DNA of 64,000 nucleotides from Gp6-AA40 sp035492455 (GTDB lineage: Bacteria > Acidobacteriota > Vicinamibacteria > Vicinamibacterales > UBA2999), in contig DATJJE010000016.1 in the NCBI GenBank assembly GCA_035492455.1, forward strand, positions 62,001 through 126,000. Direction: 5' to 3'. The position numbers were made by a program, and so were the translations under genes. Below, piece after piece: positions 1 through 8,600 of the stretch. The first letter of the stretch is position 1. Each line of letters starts with the position of its first letter. The notes under the pieces were generated by a model, which was not told the origin of the DNA, did no database searches, and was given only the letters and a program-made list of their open reading frames with translations.

Positions 1-3
1 AGA

Positions 4-354
4 CTACTTCGCAGCGGTGATCGATCGCACGGTGATCTTGTTCGTCTTCGCGTCCAGCGTGCCGGTGACGGTCACCTTCTGCGCTGCGAACTTCTCCGGC
101 GTCTTCTGATCGCTCAGCTCGTAGACCTTTGTTCCATCGGTCAGCACGTAGGTTGCGCCGTGCGCTTCGACGCACGCCTTCACGCAGTCCGCATCGGTCG
201 GCCCCATCTGCATCTTCGAGTGATCACCCGTTGCGCACATGGAGTCGGTGATGATGCCGGTGAAGGTCTGCGCCTTCGGCGCCTGCGCTGCCGAGAGCGA
301 CGACAGGGCCAGCACGCCTGCCAAGATCGTGAACTGAAACCTGATAGCTGACAC
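4..354 (-). CDS. Small secreted protein of unknown function
   Basis: A 116-residue protein with an N-terminal signal peptide ending near SSLSAAQA, so probably periplasmic or exported. The mature part contains GIITDSMC and CVKAC cysteine segments followed by a beta-rich VTVTGTLDAKTNKITV stretch, as in small secreted 'DUF5818-like' proteins of Acidobacteria; that assignment is from memory and uncertain. The start is GTG. The Shine-Dalgarno AGAGG lies over the stop codon of the upstream gene (365-907), 10 bases away, so the two are probably co-transcribed. Function is not predictable from the sequence. Confidence 0.75.
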   Translation of the reverse strand: MSAIRFQFTILAGVLALSSLSAAQAPKAQTFTGIITDSMCATGDHSKMQMGPTDADCVKACVEAHGATYVLTDGTKVYELSDQKTPEKFAAQKVTVTGTLDAKTNKITVRSITAAK

Positions 355-364
355 CTCGAACCTC

Positions 365-907
365 TTATTCGCCGGGCGTCATCAGGTGCGCCGTCGTGGT
401 CCCCGCATTCATGATCCAGACGCCGCCGCCCCTGCCGTTCTCCGGCAGGCCCATCGACGCCTGCGTGGCGCCGGGGACCGCGATGGTCATGTGCGTGCGC
501 GCCATCTCCTTGCTCGGACCCATCAGGTGATACCAGACCGATCCGAACACGGGCTTCTCGCGCTTGCCGCTCTTCTCGAGATCGGCGAGCTGCGCTTCCG
601 ACTTCATCTTGTCGCCGAGCGCTTCGGCCTCGAGGTTCTGCTTGACGCGCGGCAGATTGCGCTGGTCCGTGCATTCGAGCGAGAACGGCTGCTGCAGCGG
701 GAAGCCGGAGCGGTCGTAGCAGACCAGTCCGTTCTTCGATGGCTTGACGGTGTCGTACGTATGGTCGGGCTTCCACTTGACGACGCCGGCATCGGCGCGC
801 AGGTTCGCCGGCAGCGCGAGTGTTGTCGGGTCGACGTCGGATGTCTGCGCGAACGCGCCGGCGAACATGGCGAGAACGCCGAGGGCAAGCAGCGCAATGC
901 GTTTCAT
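365..907 (-). CDS. Secreted hypothetical protein
   Basis: A 180-residue protein beginning MKRIALLALGVLAMFAGAFAQ, a clear signal peptide. I place the start at the ATG preceded by AGGAGGAC; a longer open frame runs upstream but lacks a ribosome site. The mature sequence has a single pair of cysteines (VCYDRSG, LECTDQ), a DKMKSEAQLADLEKSGKRE helix and a glycine-rich C-terminal GGGVWIMNAGTTTAHL. I do not recognise a family. It is probably the first gene of a two-gene unit with 4-354 and is divergent from the ATPase gene at 985. Confidence 0.75.
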   Translation of the reverse strand: MKRIALLALGVLAMFAGAFAQTSDVDPTTLALPANLRADAGVVKWKPDHTYDTVKPSKNGLVCYDRSGFPLQQPFSLECTDQRNLPRVKQNLEAEALGDKMKSEAQLADLEKSGKREKPVFGSVWYHLMGPSKEMARTHMTIAVPGATQASMGLPENGRGGGVWIMNAGTTTAHLMTPGE

Positions 908-984
908 GAGGTCCTCCTGGACGGCCTGACGGCGTCCCTTCCTATAGGCCGCTGAGAATAGCACGCAATGGTAGATCTAATGAC

Positions 985-2433
985 GTGGCCGACGACATCC
1001 TCCTAACCAAAGGCGATCCCCAGATTTTTCTCCGCGCGAAGTATGCGAACAGACACGGACTGGTGTCCGGGGCGACCGGAACAGGCAAGACCGTGTCGCT
1101 GATGGTGATTGCTGAAGGACTGTCGCGTATCGGCGTTCCGGTGTTCATGGCCGACGTCAAAGGAGATGTCGCGGGGCTGGCGATGCCGGGCGCCGGCGAC
1201 GCAACGCCGGTCGTCTTCTGGGATCTCGAACACAAAGCCGGCCACCGGGTTCGCGCAACCGTCAGCGAGGTCGGTCCGTCGCTGCTCGCACGCATGCTCG
1301 AGCTCAACGATGTCCAGGCTGGCGTCCTCGACATCACCTTCAAGCTCGCCGACGAGCAGGGGCTGCTGCTGCTCGACCTCGACGATCTCCGTGCACTGTT
1401 GAATCTGGTGTCGGAGAAGCATGCGGAAGTGTCGCAGCGCTACGGCCTCGTCAGCGCGCAGTCGGTTGCTGCCATTCAACGAGCGTTGCTCCGCCTCGAA
1501 GGTGAGGACGGCAAACAGTTCTTTGGCGAACCGGCGCTCGAACTGACGGACCTTATGCGCACCGATCTGACAGGCCGCGGCATCGTCAGCATTCTCGCCG
1601 CCGATCGACTCGTGCTGAAACCGCGTCTGTATTCAACGTTCCTGCTGTGGCTTCTTTCGGAGCTGTTCGAACAGCTGCCGGAAGTCGGCGATCTCGACGA
1701 GCCGAAGCTCGCCTTCGTATTCGACGAAGCGCATCTTCTCTTCGACGATGCGCCGCCGGCGCTGGTGGAGCGAATCGAGCAAGTCGTCCGGCTGATTCGA
1801 TCAAAAGGTGTGGGCGTCTATTTCTGCTCGCAGTTTCCCGACGACGTGCCCGGAGAAATTCTCGGGCAGCTTGGCAATCGCATTCAGCACGCGTTGCGCG
1901 CGTTCACACCGCGCGATCAGAAGGCAGTGAAGACCGCGGCGGAGACGTTCGTCGCCAATCCAAAGATCGATGTGGCAAAGGCCATCGCGCAACTTGGCGT
2001 CGGCGAAGCGCTCGTCTCCACGCTGCAGGCCGGAGGCGTGCCGATGCCGGTGGAGCGCGCCCACATTGCGACGCCACGCAGCCGCATGGGCGCGATCACT
2101 GCCGAGGAGCGCGCCGCGGTGATCGCGCGAAGTCCAATCGGCGGCAAGTACGACGGCGATGTCAATCGCGAGTCGGCGTACGAGATCCTCGCCCGGCGAC
2201 GCGACGAAACAGCCGGCGGACCTTCCGCCTCCGCTAAAGCTACGGCGGACACGCCGGGTCCGCCTAGGCAAGACGACACGCTGCACGACTGGCTGTGGGG
2301 CACGGGCCGTCGACAGGGAATCGTGGAAGCGATGGCCAAGCAGGCCGCGCGAACCGTCGGCAGTCAGCTTGGCCGTCAGATTCTGCGCGGCGTCCTTGGC
2401 GGCATCGTCAGTACGAGAAGCCGATCCCGATAG
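985..2433 (+). CDS. YjgR/DUF853-type HerA-like ATPase
   Basis: A 482-residue P-loop ATPase of the HerA/FtsK-like DUF853 (YjgR) family, whose cellular role is not established. Walker A GATGTGKT lies at residues 29-36 and Walker B with DEAH (VFDEAHLLFDDAP) near 241-252. The family C-terminus, a basic helix ending QLGRQILRGVLGG, is present. The start is GTG with no strong ribosome site. Between the conserved ESAYEIL segment and the C-terminal helix (about residues 410-428) a GGPSASAKATAD peptide is encoded by a repeat element (2213-2270) that keeps the frame. The 3' end overlaps the convergent porin gene by 26 bases. Confidence 0.9.
   Translation: MADDILLTKGDPQIFLRAKYANRHGLVSGATGTGKTVSLMVIAEGLSRIGVPVFMADVKGDVAGLAMPGAGDATPVVFWDLEHKAGHRVRATVSEVGPSLLARMLELNDVQAGVLDITFKLADEQGLLLLDLDDLRALLNLVSEKHAEVSQRYGLVSAQSVAAIQRALLRLEGEDGKQFFGEPALELTDLMRTDLTGRGIVSILAADRLVLKPRLYSTFLLWLLSELFEQLPEVGDLDEPKLAFVFDEAHLLFDDAPPALVERIEQVVRLIRSKGVGVYFCSQFPDDVPGEILGQLGNRIQHALRAFTPRDQKAVKTAAETFVANPKIDVAKAIAQLGVGEALVSTLQAGGVPMPVERAHIATPRSRMGAITAEERAAVIARSPIGGKYDGDVNRESAYEILARRRDETAGGPSASAKATADTPGPPRQDDTLHDWLWGTGRRQGIVEAMAKQAARTVGSQLGRQILRGVLGGIVSTRSRSR
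2213..2270 (+). repeat. In-frame repeat element encoding SASAKATAD
   Basis: Two direct copies of CGGCGGAC (2214-2221 and 2243-2250) bracket CTTCCGCCTCCGC plus TAAAGCTA, followed by a GC-rich GCCGGGTCCGCC tail. It sits within the ATPase reading frame in a low-complexity linker. The core CTTCCGCCTCCGC recurs on the opposite strand inside the Lhr gene near 44645-44657. I recall SASAKATAD peptides in many Vicinamibacteria proteins, which would make this a dispersed element. Confidence 0.6.
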
Positions 2434-3244
2434 TGCCGACGAGTTTCTGCTGCTCCCCGGCATTGAACGCTTCAGGCGTGTCGCCGAGCGAGTAGAACTC
2501 GAATCCGCCGTGGACGTTCCACGATCCGTAGCTGGTCGATTGCGCAAACGGGAATGTCGCTGTTGCGCCGAGACTCAGAAACCCAAACGGATGATCGATG
2601 CCGGCGAGCTCGTAGTAGTCATTGAGGCTCAGCCCGACCTTGATCGGAAACGTGACGTTCACCGGCGCATCCGCCCATCCCGGCGCGACGCCAATCTCGA
2701 GGTAGGTTCCCGCGTTGAGTCCACCATCGGCCTGACCGAGCCCGGGATGCGTATCGAGCTCGAATGCCACGAGTCCGTACGGGTTCAGTGTCCCGTTGCT
2801 GCCCACCCTGAACGACAGTTCTTTCACCGTGCTGAAGGAGTTGTTGGGACTCGAGTAGGTCGTGAACGTGCTGGCGATGTCGAGGCCTGCGGAGAGGCCG
2901 AGATCGAGCGTGCCGTAAAAACGATTTTCGTACCAGAGCCGGCCGGTCGGTCCTTCGAGGCCGGCGCGTCCGGTGTTCAGGCTGTTCCACGTGCCGACAT
3001 GCAGATCCGCGCGCTCGATGCTGCCGCTGCCGCGGTGGAGATTAATGCCGGCATCAACTGACGGCCACATGATGAGGCGCGTGTCGTCCTGCACGAGACC
3101 ACGAAACATGTAAGCGTTGGTGAAATCGAAATTGCTGGTGAAGGTGATGTTGCCGCGATTGGGATCGAGTGTGGGCGTGGTGGTCTGCGCGGTGGCCAGA
3201 GAGGGGAGGCACGCAAAGAGAGCCAACACAGCTATCGCGAACAT
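2408..3244 (-). CDS. TorF-like putative outer-membrane porin
   Basis: A 278-residue protein with a signal peptide (MFAIAVLALFACLPSLATAQ) followed by a beta-strand-rich barrel ending in the aromatic C-terminus GIGFSY expected for outer-membrane insertion. NITFTSNFDFTNAYMFRG resembles the start of the TorF family of putative porins. I chose the ATG at 3244 because AGGAGG lies 6 bases upstream; the longer open frame lacks one. Substrate is unknown. It is convergent with the ATPase gene and divergent from the lipoprotein gene at 3394. Confidence 0.8.
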   Translation of the reverse strand: MFAIAVLALFACLPSLATAQTTTPTLDPNRGNITFTSNFDFTNAYMFRGLVQDDTRLIMWPSVDAGINLHRGSGSIERADLHVGTWNSLNTGRAGLEGPTGRLWYENRFYGTLDLGLSAGLDIASTFTTYSSPNNSFSTVKELSFRVGSNGTLNPYGLVAFELDTHPGLGQADGGLNAGTYLEIGVAPGWADAPVNVTFPIKVGLSLNDYYELAGIDHPFGFLSLGATATFPFAQSTSYGSWNVHGGFEFYSLGDTPEAFNAGEQQKLVGTIGIGFSY

Positions 3245-3393
3245 TTGTCCTCCTGAGAATTTTTTTCCCGGCGCGTTTGAACACACTGCAGCGAGCACGC
3301 GCCGCGCGCCGCTGCGGCGCGTCCGTGTGCAACTTTTCGCCCACCGTCGGCCGCTATTCGCTGGGTGCGCGTCTTGCGTACTCGCGCGCCGCT

Positions 3394-3945
3394 ATGCGCA
3401 TACCCATCGTCATTGCCTCGCTTGCTGTCGCATTCGTGACGATCAACTGCGGGTCGGTCGAACCGACATCGCCGACCCCGGTCAACAGTGGAGTTCCTTC
3501 ACGCTCCAACAACCTCGGAACACCTGCGCCGACGCCGTCCCCATCGCCGAGGCCAGTGCCATCTCCGTCGCCCACGCCGGGGACTGGCACGGGCGCCGTT
3601 CAAGTCACGGTGACACCGAATCCGGTGCCGTTCAGCGGGCAGCCGATTACCGATATCGCGAGCTGCGCGACCAGGCCGAACACCTGGTTCTACGATCAGG
3701 TCCTCAGAGAAACAGGAGGTGTGGCCGTCACCGTCACGAGGCGGGTGGATACGTTTGACGGCGCCGCCGGCTCAGCGACAAATCCGAATTTGAGAATAGC
3801 CGCCAACGGTACGACGACCATTCGCACCAGGTGGTGCAGCGTGTCCGCATCGGCGCACACCGCACAGTCGACCTTCAGCGGAACCGATGCGAACGGCAAG
3901 ACCTGGAGCGTGACAGGTCCGCTCGTGCGCATGAACGCTAAGTAA
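3394..3945 (+). CDS. Proline/threonine-rich lipoprotein
   Basis: A 183-residue predicted lipoprotein. The signal peptide MRIPIVIASLAVAFVTINC ends in a lipobox-like cysteine and is followed by a low-complexity Thr-Pro-Ser linker (TPAPTPSPSPRPVPSPSPTP). A globular domain follows with QVTVTPNPVPFSG and VTRRVDTFDG strands, two CSVS/CAT cysteines and a C-terminal SVTGPLVRMNAK. It is probably an outer-membrane-anchored beta-sandwich protein of unknown role. A heptad repeat hairpin begins two bases after its TAA stop. Confidence 0.75.
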   Translation: MRIPIVIASLAVAFVTINCGSVEPTSPTPVNSGVPSRSNNLGTPAPTPSPSPRPVPSPSPTPGTGTGAVQVTVTPNPVPFSGQPITDIASCATRPNTWFYDQVLRETGGVAVTVTRRVDTFDGAAGSATNPNLRIAANGTTTIRTRWCSVSASAHTAQSTFSGTDANGKTWSVTGPLVRMNAK

Positions 3946-4010
3946 AAGCTCCAAGATCCAAGCTCCAAGATCCAAGCTCCAATTTCAAAGTTTTGGAGCT
4001 TGGATCTTTC
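3946..4010 (+). repeat. Heptad (CTTGGAN) repeat hairpin
   Basis: Seven-base units GCTCCAA/GATCCAA in one arm and their complements in the other form a perfect 16-bp stem (3967-3982 with 3993-4008) and 10-base loop, followed by TTTC. It begins two bases after the TAA stop of the upstream lipoprotein gene, so it could act as a terminator, and it ends beside a TATAAT box. Confidence 0.85.
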
Positions 4011-4016
4011 TATAAT
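4011..4016 (+). promoter_or_regulatory. Candidate -10 box (TATAAT)
   Basis: A perfect TATAAT immediately follows the heptad hairpin and precedes the membrane protein gene. A start point about 7 bases downstream would give a roughly 23-base leader containing the GGAGG ribosome site. I see no good -35 hexamer at the usual spacing. Confidence 0.4.
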
Positions 4017-4045
4017 GGCCGGCCGCAGATCATGGAGGCTCACGC

Positions 4046-4795
4046 ATGAGCACGCTCCTGCCCGCCGCAGCCACGGGTGGCGTTGCATCGCGCACGTTCC
4101 GCACGCTGCCGTCGGACCATCGCTTTTACAGTGTCATGTCGATCGTCATGTCGCTGGCGATCGTCGGCGGCTTTTCGAATACCTATGTGCCGAAGGTCAT
4201 CTCCGCCACGCCAGTGCCGCCGATCATCCACGTCCACGCGGCGGTGTTCGCGACATGGCTTGCGATCTTCGTCGCGCAAACAACGCTCGTGTTGAACGGG
4301 AAAACGAGCATTCACCGCAAGCTCGGTACGGCGGCGGTCATATTTGCCGCGTTGATGGTCGTAGTGGGCGCCGCTGCTGCAATCACGGTCGCGCGGCTCG
4401 GCGACCGCGGTATCCCCGGAGTGATGTACCCCGATCGCGAAGGATTCCTGCTGCTGAACCTTGGCGTCGTGACGCTGTTTGGCGTTCTCGTCGCCGCAGG
4501 GTGGTACTTCAGGAGCAATCTGCAGGTGCACAAGCGCCTGATGTTGATTGCCAATGCTGGCGCGCTCGTTGGCCCCGGTGTCAGCCGTTTGCCTGGCGTC
4601 TACGGAAACACGCCGGCAGTCGGTGCGCTCGTGCTCGCGTTTCTGTTTGCGGGACCGCTGTACGATCTGATCACGCGGCGCCGGATCCATCCGGCGTACG
4701 TCAGCGTGCTGCTCGCGCTGTGCGCCATTCCTCCGGTCGTGCAGATGGTCGCGGCAACTGAGGCGTGGCACCGCATCGCCGCGTTGATGTTGTGA
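4046..4795 (+). CDS. Multi-spanning inner-membrane protein
   Basis: A 249-residue protein with about six to seven hydrophobic segments. Segments such as PIIHVHAAVFATWLAIFVAQ (paired histidines in a helix), HRKLGTAAVIFAALMVV and LQVHKRLMLIANAGALVGPG resemble DUF2306/cytochrome-b-like four-helix membrane proteins in which conserved histidines sit near the membrane face. It might bind haem, but this is only suggested by the His spacing. The ATG has TGGAGG upstream at good spacing. The gene is flanked on both sides by heptad repeats, each followed by TATAATG(G/A)C. Confidence 0.75.
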   Translation: MSTLLPAAATGGVASRTFRTLPSDHRFYSVMSIVMSLAIVGGFSNTYVPKVISATPVPPIIHVHAAVFATWLAIFVAQTTLVLNGKTSIHRKLGTAAVIFAALMVVVGAAAAITVARLGDRGIPGVMYPDREGFLLLNLGVVTLFGVLVAAGWYFRSNLQVHKRLMLIANAGALVGPGVSRLPGVYGNTPAVGALVLAFLFAGPLYDLITRRRIHPAYVSVLLALCAIPPVVQMVAATEAWHRIAALML

Positions 4796-4802
4796 CCGCC
4801 CG

Positions 4803-4850
4803 CTTGGATCTCGGATCTTGGATCTTGGAGCTTGGATCTTGGAGCTTGTT
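4803..4850 (+). repeat. Heptad (CTTGGAN) tandem repeat
   Basis: About six near-tandem copies of CTTGGAT/CTTGGAG in one orientation only, so no hairpin here. The array ends in GCTTGTT and then TATAAT, the same junction seen after the repeat at 3946-4010. Confidence 0.85.
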
Positions 4851-4856
4851 TATAAT
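4851..4856 (+). promoter_or_regulatory. Candidate -10 box; possible leaderless start
   Basis: TATAAT lies eight bases before the ATG at 4864. Transcription starting 7-8 bases downstream of this box would begin at or next to that ATG, implying a leaderless mRNA for the DinB gene, which also lacks a Shine-Dalgarno sequence. No -35 is evident. Confidence 0.35.
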
Positions 4857-4863
4857 GACGGCC

Positions 4864-5454
4864 ATGATGAACAGACTCTTCGCGATAGCAGCGCTCGGCG
4901 TGATGTTCACCGCGCCGGCGTTCGGTCAGGGTCAGCAACAGCAGGCGCCGCCAACGACGTCGGCGTTCCTGCGCAACATGTACAACGGCAACAAGAACAA
5001 CATCATCCGCTCGGGCGAGAAGGTGCCGGAGGATCTTTACGGCCTGCGTCCGGGGCCGCAGATGGAAGTGCGCACGTTCGGCCAGCATCTGGCGCACGTG
5101 GCGAAGTACAACTATCTGTGGTGCTCGCAGGCGAAGAGTGAGAAGAATCCGAACACCGATCCGGATCTCGAGAAGTCGCTGAAGACGAAGGCCGAGTTCC
5201 AGAAGGCGCTCGCTGATTCGTTCGCCTATTGCGATCCCGTCTATCAGTCGCTCGACGATCAGAACGGCGCGCAGGTCGTCGAAATCCAGCAGGAGAACGG
5301 ACGCGTGACGCGCAATACGCGTATGGCGCTGCTCATGCTCAACGTCGTGCACAACAACGAGATCTACGGGAACCTCGTGACGACGATGCGCATCAAGAGC
5401 ATTGTGCCGCCGTCATCGGAGCCGCGCCCGGCGCAGCCCGCACAGTCCCGCTAG
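4864..5454 (+). CDS. Secreted DinB-family protein
   Basis: A 196-residue protein with a signal peptide (LFAIAALGVMFTAPAFG) and a DinB-like four-helix bundle. The first helix carries RTFGQHLAHVAKYNY and a late helix carries VVHNNEIYGNLVTTMR, giving the histidines that form the metal site in DinB/YfiT-type proteins. The role is unknown; many DinB proteins are thiol- or metal-dependent transferases. Its export is unusual compared with the three cytoplasmic relatives at 39-42 kb. ATG 4864 or 4867 is chosen, just before the signal peptide; there is no ribosome site. Confidence 0.85.
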   Translation: MMNRLFAIAALGVMFTAPAFGQGQQQQAPPTTSAFLRNMYNGNKNNIIRSGEKVPEDLYGLRPGPQMEVRTFGQHLAHVAKYNYLWCSQAKSEKNPNTDPDLEKSLKTKAEFQKALADSFAYCDPVYQSLDDQNGAQVVEIQQENGRVTRNTRMALLMLNVVHNNEIYGNLVTTMRIKSIVPPSSEPRPAQPAQSR

Positions 5455-5612
5455 ACACCCCCGGCCGGGTCCGTGGCGCGCGATCAGTTGCGCCGCGAGA
5501 CCCGCCCCATGTATCCTCCCGCTCCACATGTAGACCCACCGTACGCGAACACCGGATTTTCTCGTCGCGTTGTCATCGAGGTGCCGTCGTCGCTGCCGCC
5601 AAGGAGGAGCCG

Positions 5613-8600
5613 ATGGATGCCACGTTCCGAACACTTCGCGGGAGACAGGTTCTTTTTGACGCCCTGGTCGTTCTCATCGCCTGTTTGACTCCTGCCGCCG
5701 CGCGCGCGCAGGAGGCGAGCATCATCGGACAGGTCACCGACGATACCGGTGCGGTGCTGCCTGGCGTCACCGTCACCGCCACCAGCCCGGCACTGCAAGT
5801 CAAGCAAGTCGTCGACGTCACGAACGAGCGCGGCGAATACCGACTGACGCCGCTCCCGCTCGGCACCTACTCGGTCGAGTACGCGCTCGAAGGCTTCCAG
5901 TCGCTGCGCCGTACGGACCTTCGTCTCACGGCCGGGTTCACGGCCAAAGTGGATGTCGTGATGAAGGTGAGCACGCTGAACGAGACGATCACCGTCTCCG
6001 GCGCGGCGCCGGTCGTTGACGTCACGTCCACCACGGCGACGACGCAGCTGACGAGGGAGACGCTCGAGGTCATTCCGACCGGGCGCAACAGCATCATCGC
6101 GTTGATGATTCAGGCGCCTGGCGCGCGTCCGCAGCTCGAATGGAGCTTTGTGACGGGTAACCCGCAGTTCAAGGTGTTCGGCGAGCTCGGCGAACAGTGG
6201 GTGGCGATGGAAGGCGTCGTGACGAGCGGCCCCAAAACCGGAACGCAGGGTGGCAATCATTACGATTACTCCGCCATCGAAGAGTCCACCGTTTCGACTG
6301 TCGGCAACACGGCTGAGGCGCCAACCAAAGGCCTGCAGATCAACGTGATCCTTAAGTCCGGCGGCGATCAGTTCCACGGCAACGGGTCGTTCTTCGGCAC
6401 CAACCATCGCCTGGAATTCGACAACGTCAACAACGACCTGCGTTCGAGAGGGATCACCGGCGGCAACCCGGTGAACTCGCGCTGGGATGCCGCAGGCGAG
6501 CTGGGCGGCCGGATCATCCGCAACAAGCTTTGGTTCTATTACTCGACGCGTCGTCGCGGGGAGCGCGTGCAGACGTTCAATGCCTTCCACGATGACGGCG
6601 TAACACCGTCAGTCAGCGATCAGTTCCAGTACTTCCATACCGGGAAGCTGTCGTACCAGATGAACCCCTCAAACAAGTTCATCGGTTTCATCGAGTACGT
6701 GCGGCAGGGAGGCGAGAGCACCAACGATCAGTTCTCGTCGTTCGACTCGCGGATGTACAGCCCGACGCAGGCGACGACGAGCAAGATCGAATGGCAGACC
6801 GTGCATGGGGACAAGTACCTGTCGCTGCAGTCGGGCGCGTGGATCTGGAACGTGACACGCCAGTGCTATTCGAATGCGGTGGCGACGATCGATCTGCTCA
6901 CAAACCGGACGACCGGCTGCAATACGAACTACGGGATCGACTCGTTCGAGGGCCGCGACCATACGCTCGGCAGACTGACGTGGTACAAGCCGAATTTTTT
7001 CGCCGGCAATCATGACTTCAAGACCGGCTTCGACTATGCCGCGGCGCACGCGGATCGCAAGATCAGCTCGCGGGACGGTACGAAAAACAAGAACACCGGT
7101 CTACCGAAGGGACCTGTCGGCAATTATCGATTGGTCTTCAGAACGCCGCCCGGGTCGCCCGCGCCCGTTGCGTTCGCGATGGACGCCTACAGCAACTGCT
7201 ACACGGACGGGCAGCCGGATTGCGTGCCCAAGGATCTGACGCACACGTTCTGGGCATTCGCACAGGACAGCTGGACGATCGCGCGTCGGCTCACGTTGAA
7301 TCTCGGCGCGCGCTACGCGCACGCGGTGGGATTCATTCCTGAACAGTGCCGGTCCGCCTCTGAGCCGCCGCTCCAGACCGTCTATCCCGCGAAGTGCTGG
7401 GACCGGATCGATTTCCGCACCTGGAACTCCCTCGTTCCGCGTCTGCATGCCGCGTTCGATCTGGCGGGCAACGGCCGCACGGTCGTGAAGGGGGGATACG
7501 GCCGCTTTGCGCACAACTGGCACTCCGACGAATTGCAGATGGCCAATGAGAACGTACACCTCGCGACGCGCTTTCTCTGGCATGACCTGAACAACAACCT
7601 GCTGTTCGAACCGGGCGAAATCAATTTCAACCTCGGTCCGCCAGACTTCGTCTCCACCAGCCTCTTCACGGGCAGTGAGGACGGCCTTGCGGGCGCCGTG
7701 TCGAATCCGAACATCACGGAGCCGATGAGCAACGAGTACTCGTCGTCCATCGAGCATCAGCTCGTACCGGCGTTCGCCGTGCGTGCGACCGGCATCTATT
7801 CGCGGCAGCAGGTCTTCCGCGTGCAGAACAACCTGCGGCCGTACAGCGCCTACAACATCCCGATCACAGGTCCCGATCCGGGTCCGGACGGCGTGCTCGG
7901 TAGCGCAGACGATACCGGCCGGTCCATCACGTTCTACGAGTACTCCGCGTCGCTCGCGGGACGTCAGTTCCAGCAGCCGATGCTCGTCAACGGCGGCCGG
8001 AACGATGACCAGACGTTCAAGACGCTCGAGCTGGCGGCGAGCAAGCGGCTTGACAGGCGCTGGATGATGATGGCCTCCTACTCTTCGACGTGGATCGACA
8101 TGCCGCATTGGCAGAACACGGCAAGTGTCGGCAACGACTTCACGCAGCCTGGCCTTCAGGTGTTCCTCGCCACGCTCGATCCGAATGCGGAGATCAACAC
8201 CGAGTACAAGATCCGTGAAACAACGGCCCGCCTCGAGGGCGCATGGATTTTCCCGTGGTCGGTGCAGCTGTCGGGCAACTTCGAGCATCGCAGCGGGCAG
8301 CCCTGGGCGCGCACGGTGAACTTCGCCGCGCCGACGGGCCAGCCGATTCCAAATCTCGTGTTGCGAGTCGAGCCGATCGGCGCGGAGCGTCTCCCGGATA
8401 TCAACCTGCTGCATATGCGGGTGGAGAAAGCCATCAAGCTGTCCGGTGGACGCAAGGTGGCGCTGCGCGTCAACGTGTTCAACGTGACGAACATCAACAC
8501 CGAGCAGTCGATCACGCAGCTCTCCGGCGTGAACTACGGCCGCCCGGGGAACATCCTGTCGCCCAGGATCGTCGAGCTGGGCGCCGAGTATTCGTTTTGA
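5613..8600 (+). CDS. TonB-dependent receptor, Oar-like
   Basis: A 995-residue outer-membrane transporter. A signal peptide ends near AAARAQ. A carboxypeptidase-regulatory-like beta-sandwich (IIGQVTDDTGAVLPGVTV, about residues 35-115), a plug domain and a long beta-barrel ending in the aromatic GAEYSF follow. It resembles the Oar-type receptors abundant in Acidobacteria; its ligand cannot be told from sequence. The ATG is preceded by AAGGAGGAG. It overlaps the next barrel gene by one base (TGATG), and a VOC protein follows, so receptor, small barrel and VOC protein probably form one operon. Confidence 0.93.
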   Translation: MDATFRTLRGRQVLFDALVVLIACLTPAAARAQEASIIGQVTDDTGAVLPGVTVTATSPALQVKQVVDVTNERGEYRLTPLPLGTYSVEYALEGFQSLRRTDLRLTAGFTAKVDVVMKVSTLNETITVSGAAPVVDVTSTTATTQLTRETLEVIPTGRNSIIALMIQAPGARPQLEWSFVTGNPQFKVFGELGEQWVAMEGVVTSGPKTGTQGGNHYDYSAIEESTVSTVGNTAEAPTKGLQINVILKSGGDQFHGNGSFFGTNHRLEFDNVNNDLRSRGITGGNPVNSRWDAAGELGGRIIRNKLWFYYSTRRRGERVQTFNAFHDDGVTPSVSDQFQYFHTGKLSYQMNPSNKFIGFIEYVRQGGESTNDQFSSFDSRMYSPTQATTSKIEWQTVHGDKYLSLQSGAWIWNVTRQCYSNAVATIDLLTNRTTGCNTNYGIDSFEGRDHTLGRLTWYKPNFFAGNHDFKTGFDYAAAHADRKISSRDGTKNKNTGLPKGPVGNYRLVFRTPPGSPAPVAFAMDAYSNCYTDGQPDCVPKDLTHTFWAFAQDSWTIARRLTLNLGARYAHAVGFIPEQCRSASEPPLQTVYPAKCWDRIDFRTWNSLVPRLHAAFDLAGNGRTVVKGGYGRFAHNWHSDELQMANENVHLATRFLWHDLNNNLLFEPGEINFNLGPPDFVSTSLFTGSEDGLAGAVSNPNITEPMSNEYSSSIEHQLVPAFAVRATGIYSRQQVFRVQNNLRPYSAYNIPITGPDPGPDGVLGSADDTGRSITFYEYSASLAGRQFQQPMLVNGGRNDDQTFKTLELAASKRLDRRWMMMASYSSTWIDMPHWQNTASVGNDFTQPGLQVFLATLDPNAEINTEYKIRETTARLEGAWIFPWSVQLSGNFEHRSGQPWARTVNFAAPTGQPIPNLVLRVEPIGAERLPDINLLHMRVEKAIKLSGGRKVALRVNVFNVTNINTEQSITQLSGVNYGRPGNILSPRIVELGAEYSF

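Noticed and set aside
2214..2250. Miniature transposable element with certain target-site duplication
   Set aside because: The 8-bp direct repeats could equally be part of the element's own GC-rich palindrome; one copy is not enough to define ends.
3946..4010. Possible CRISPR array
   Set aside because: Units are 7-9 bases and contiguous with no unique spacers, and no cas genes are present.
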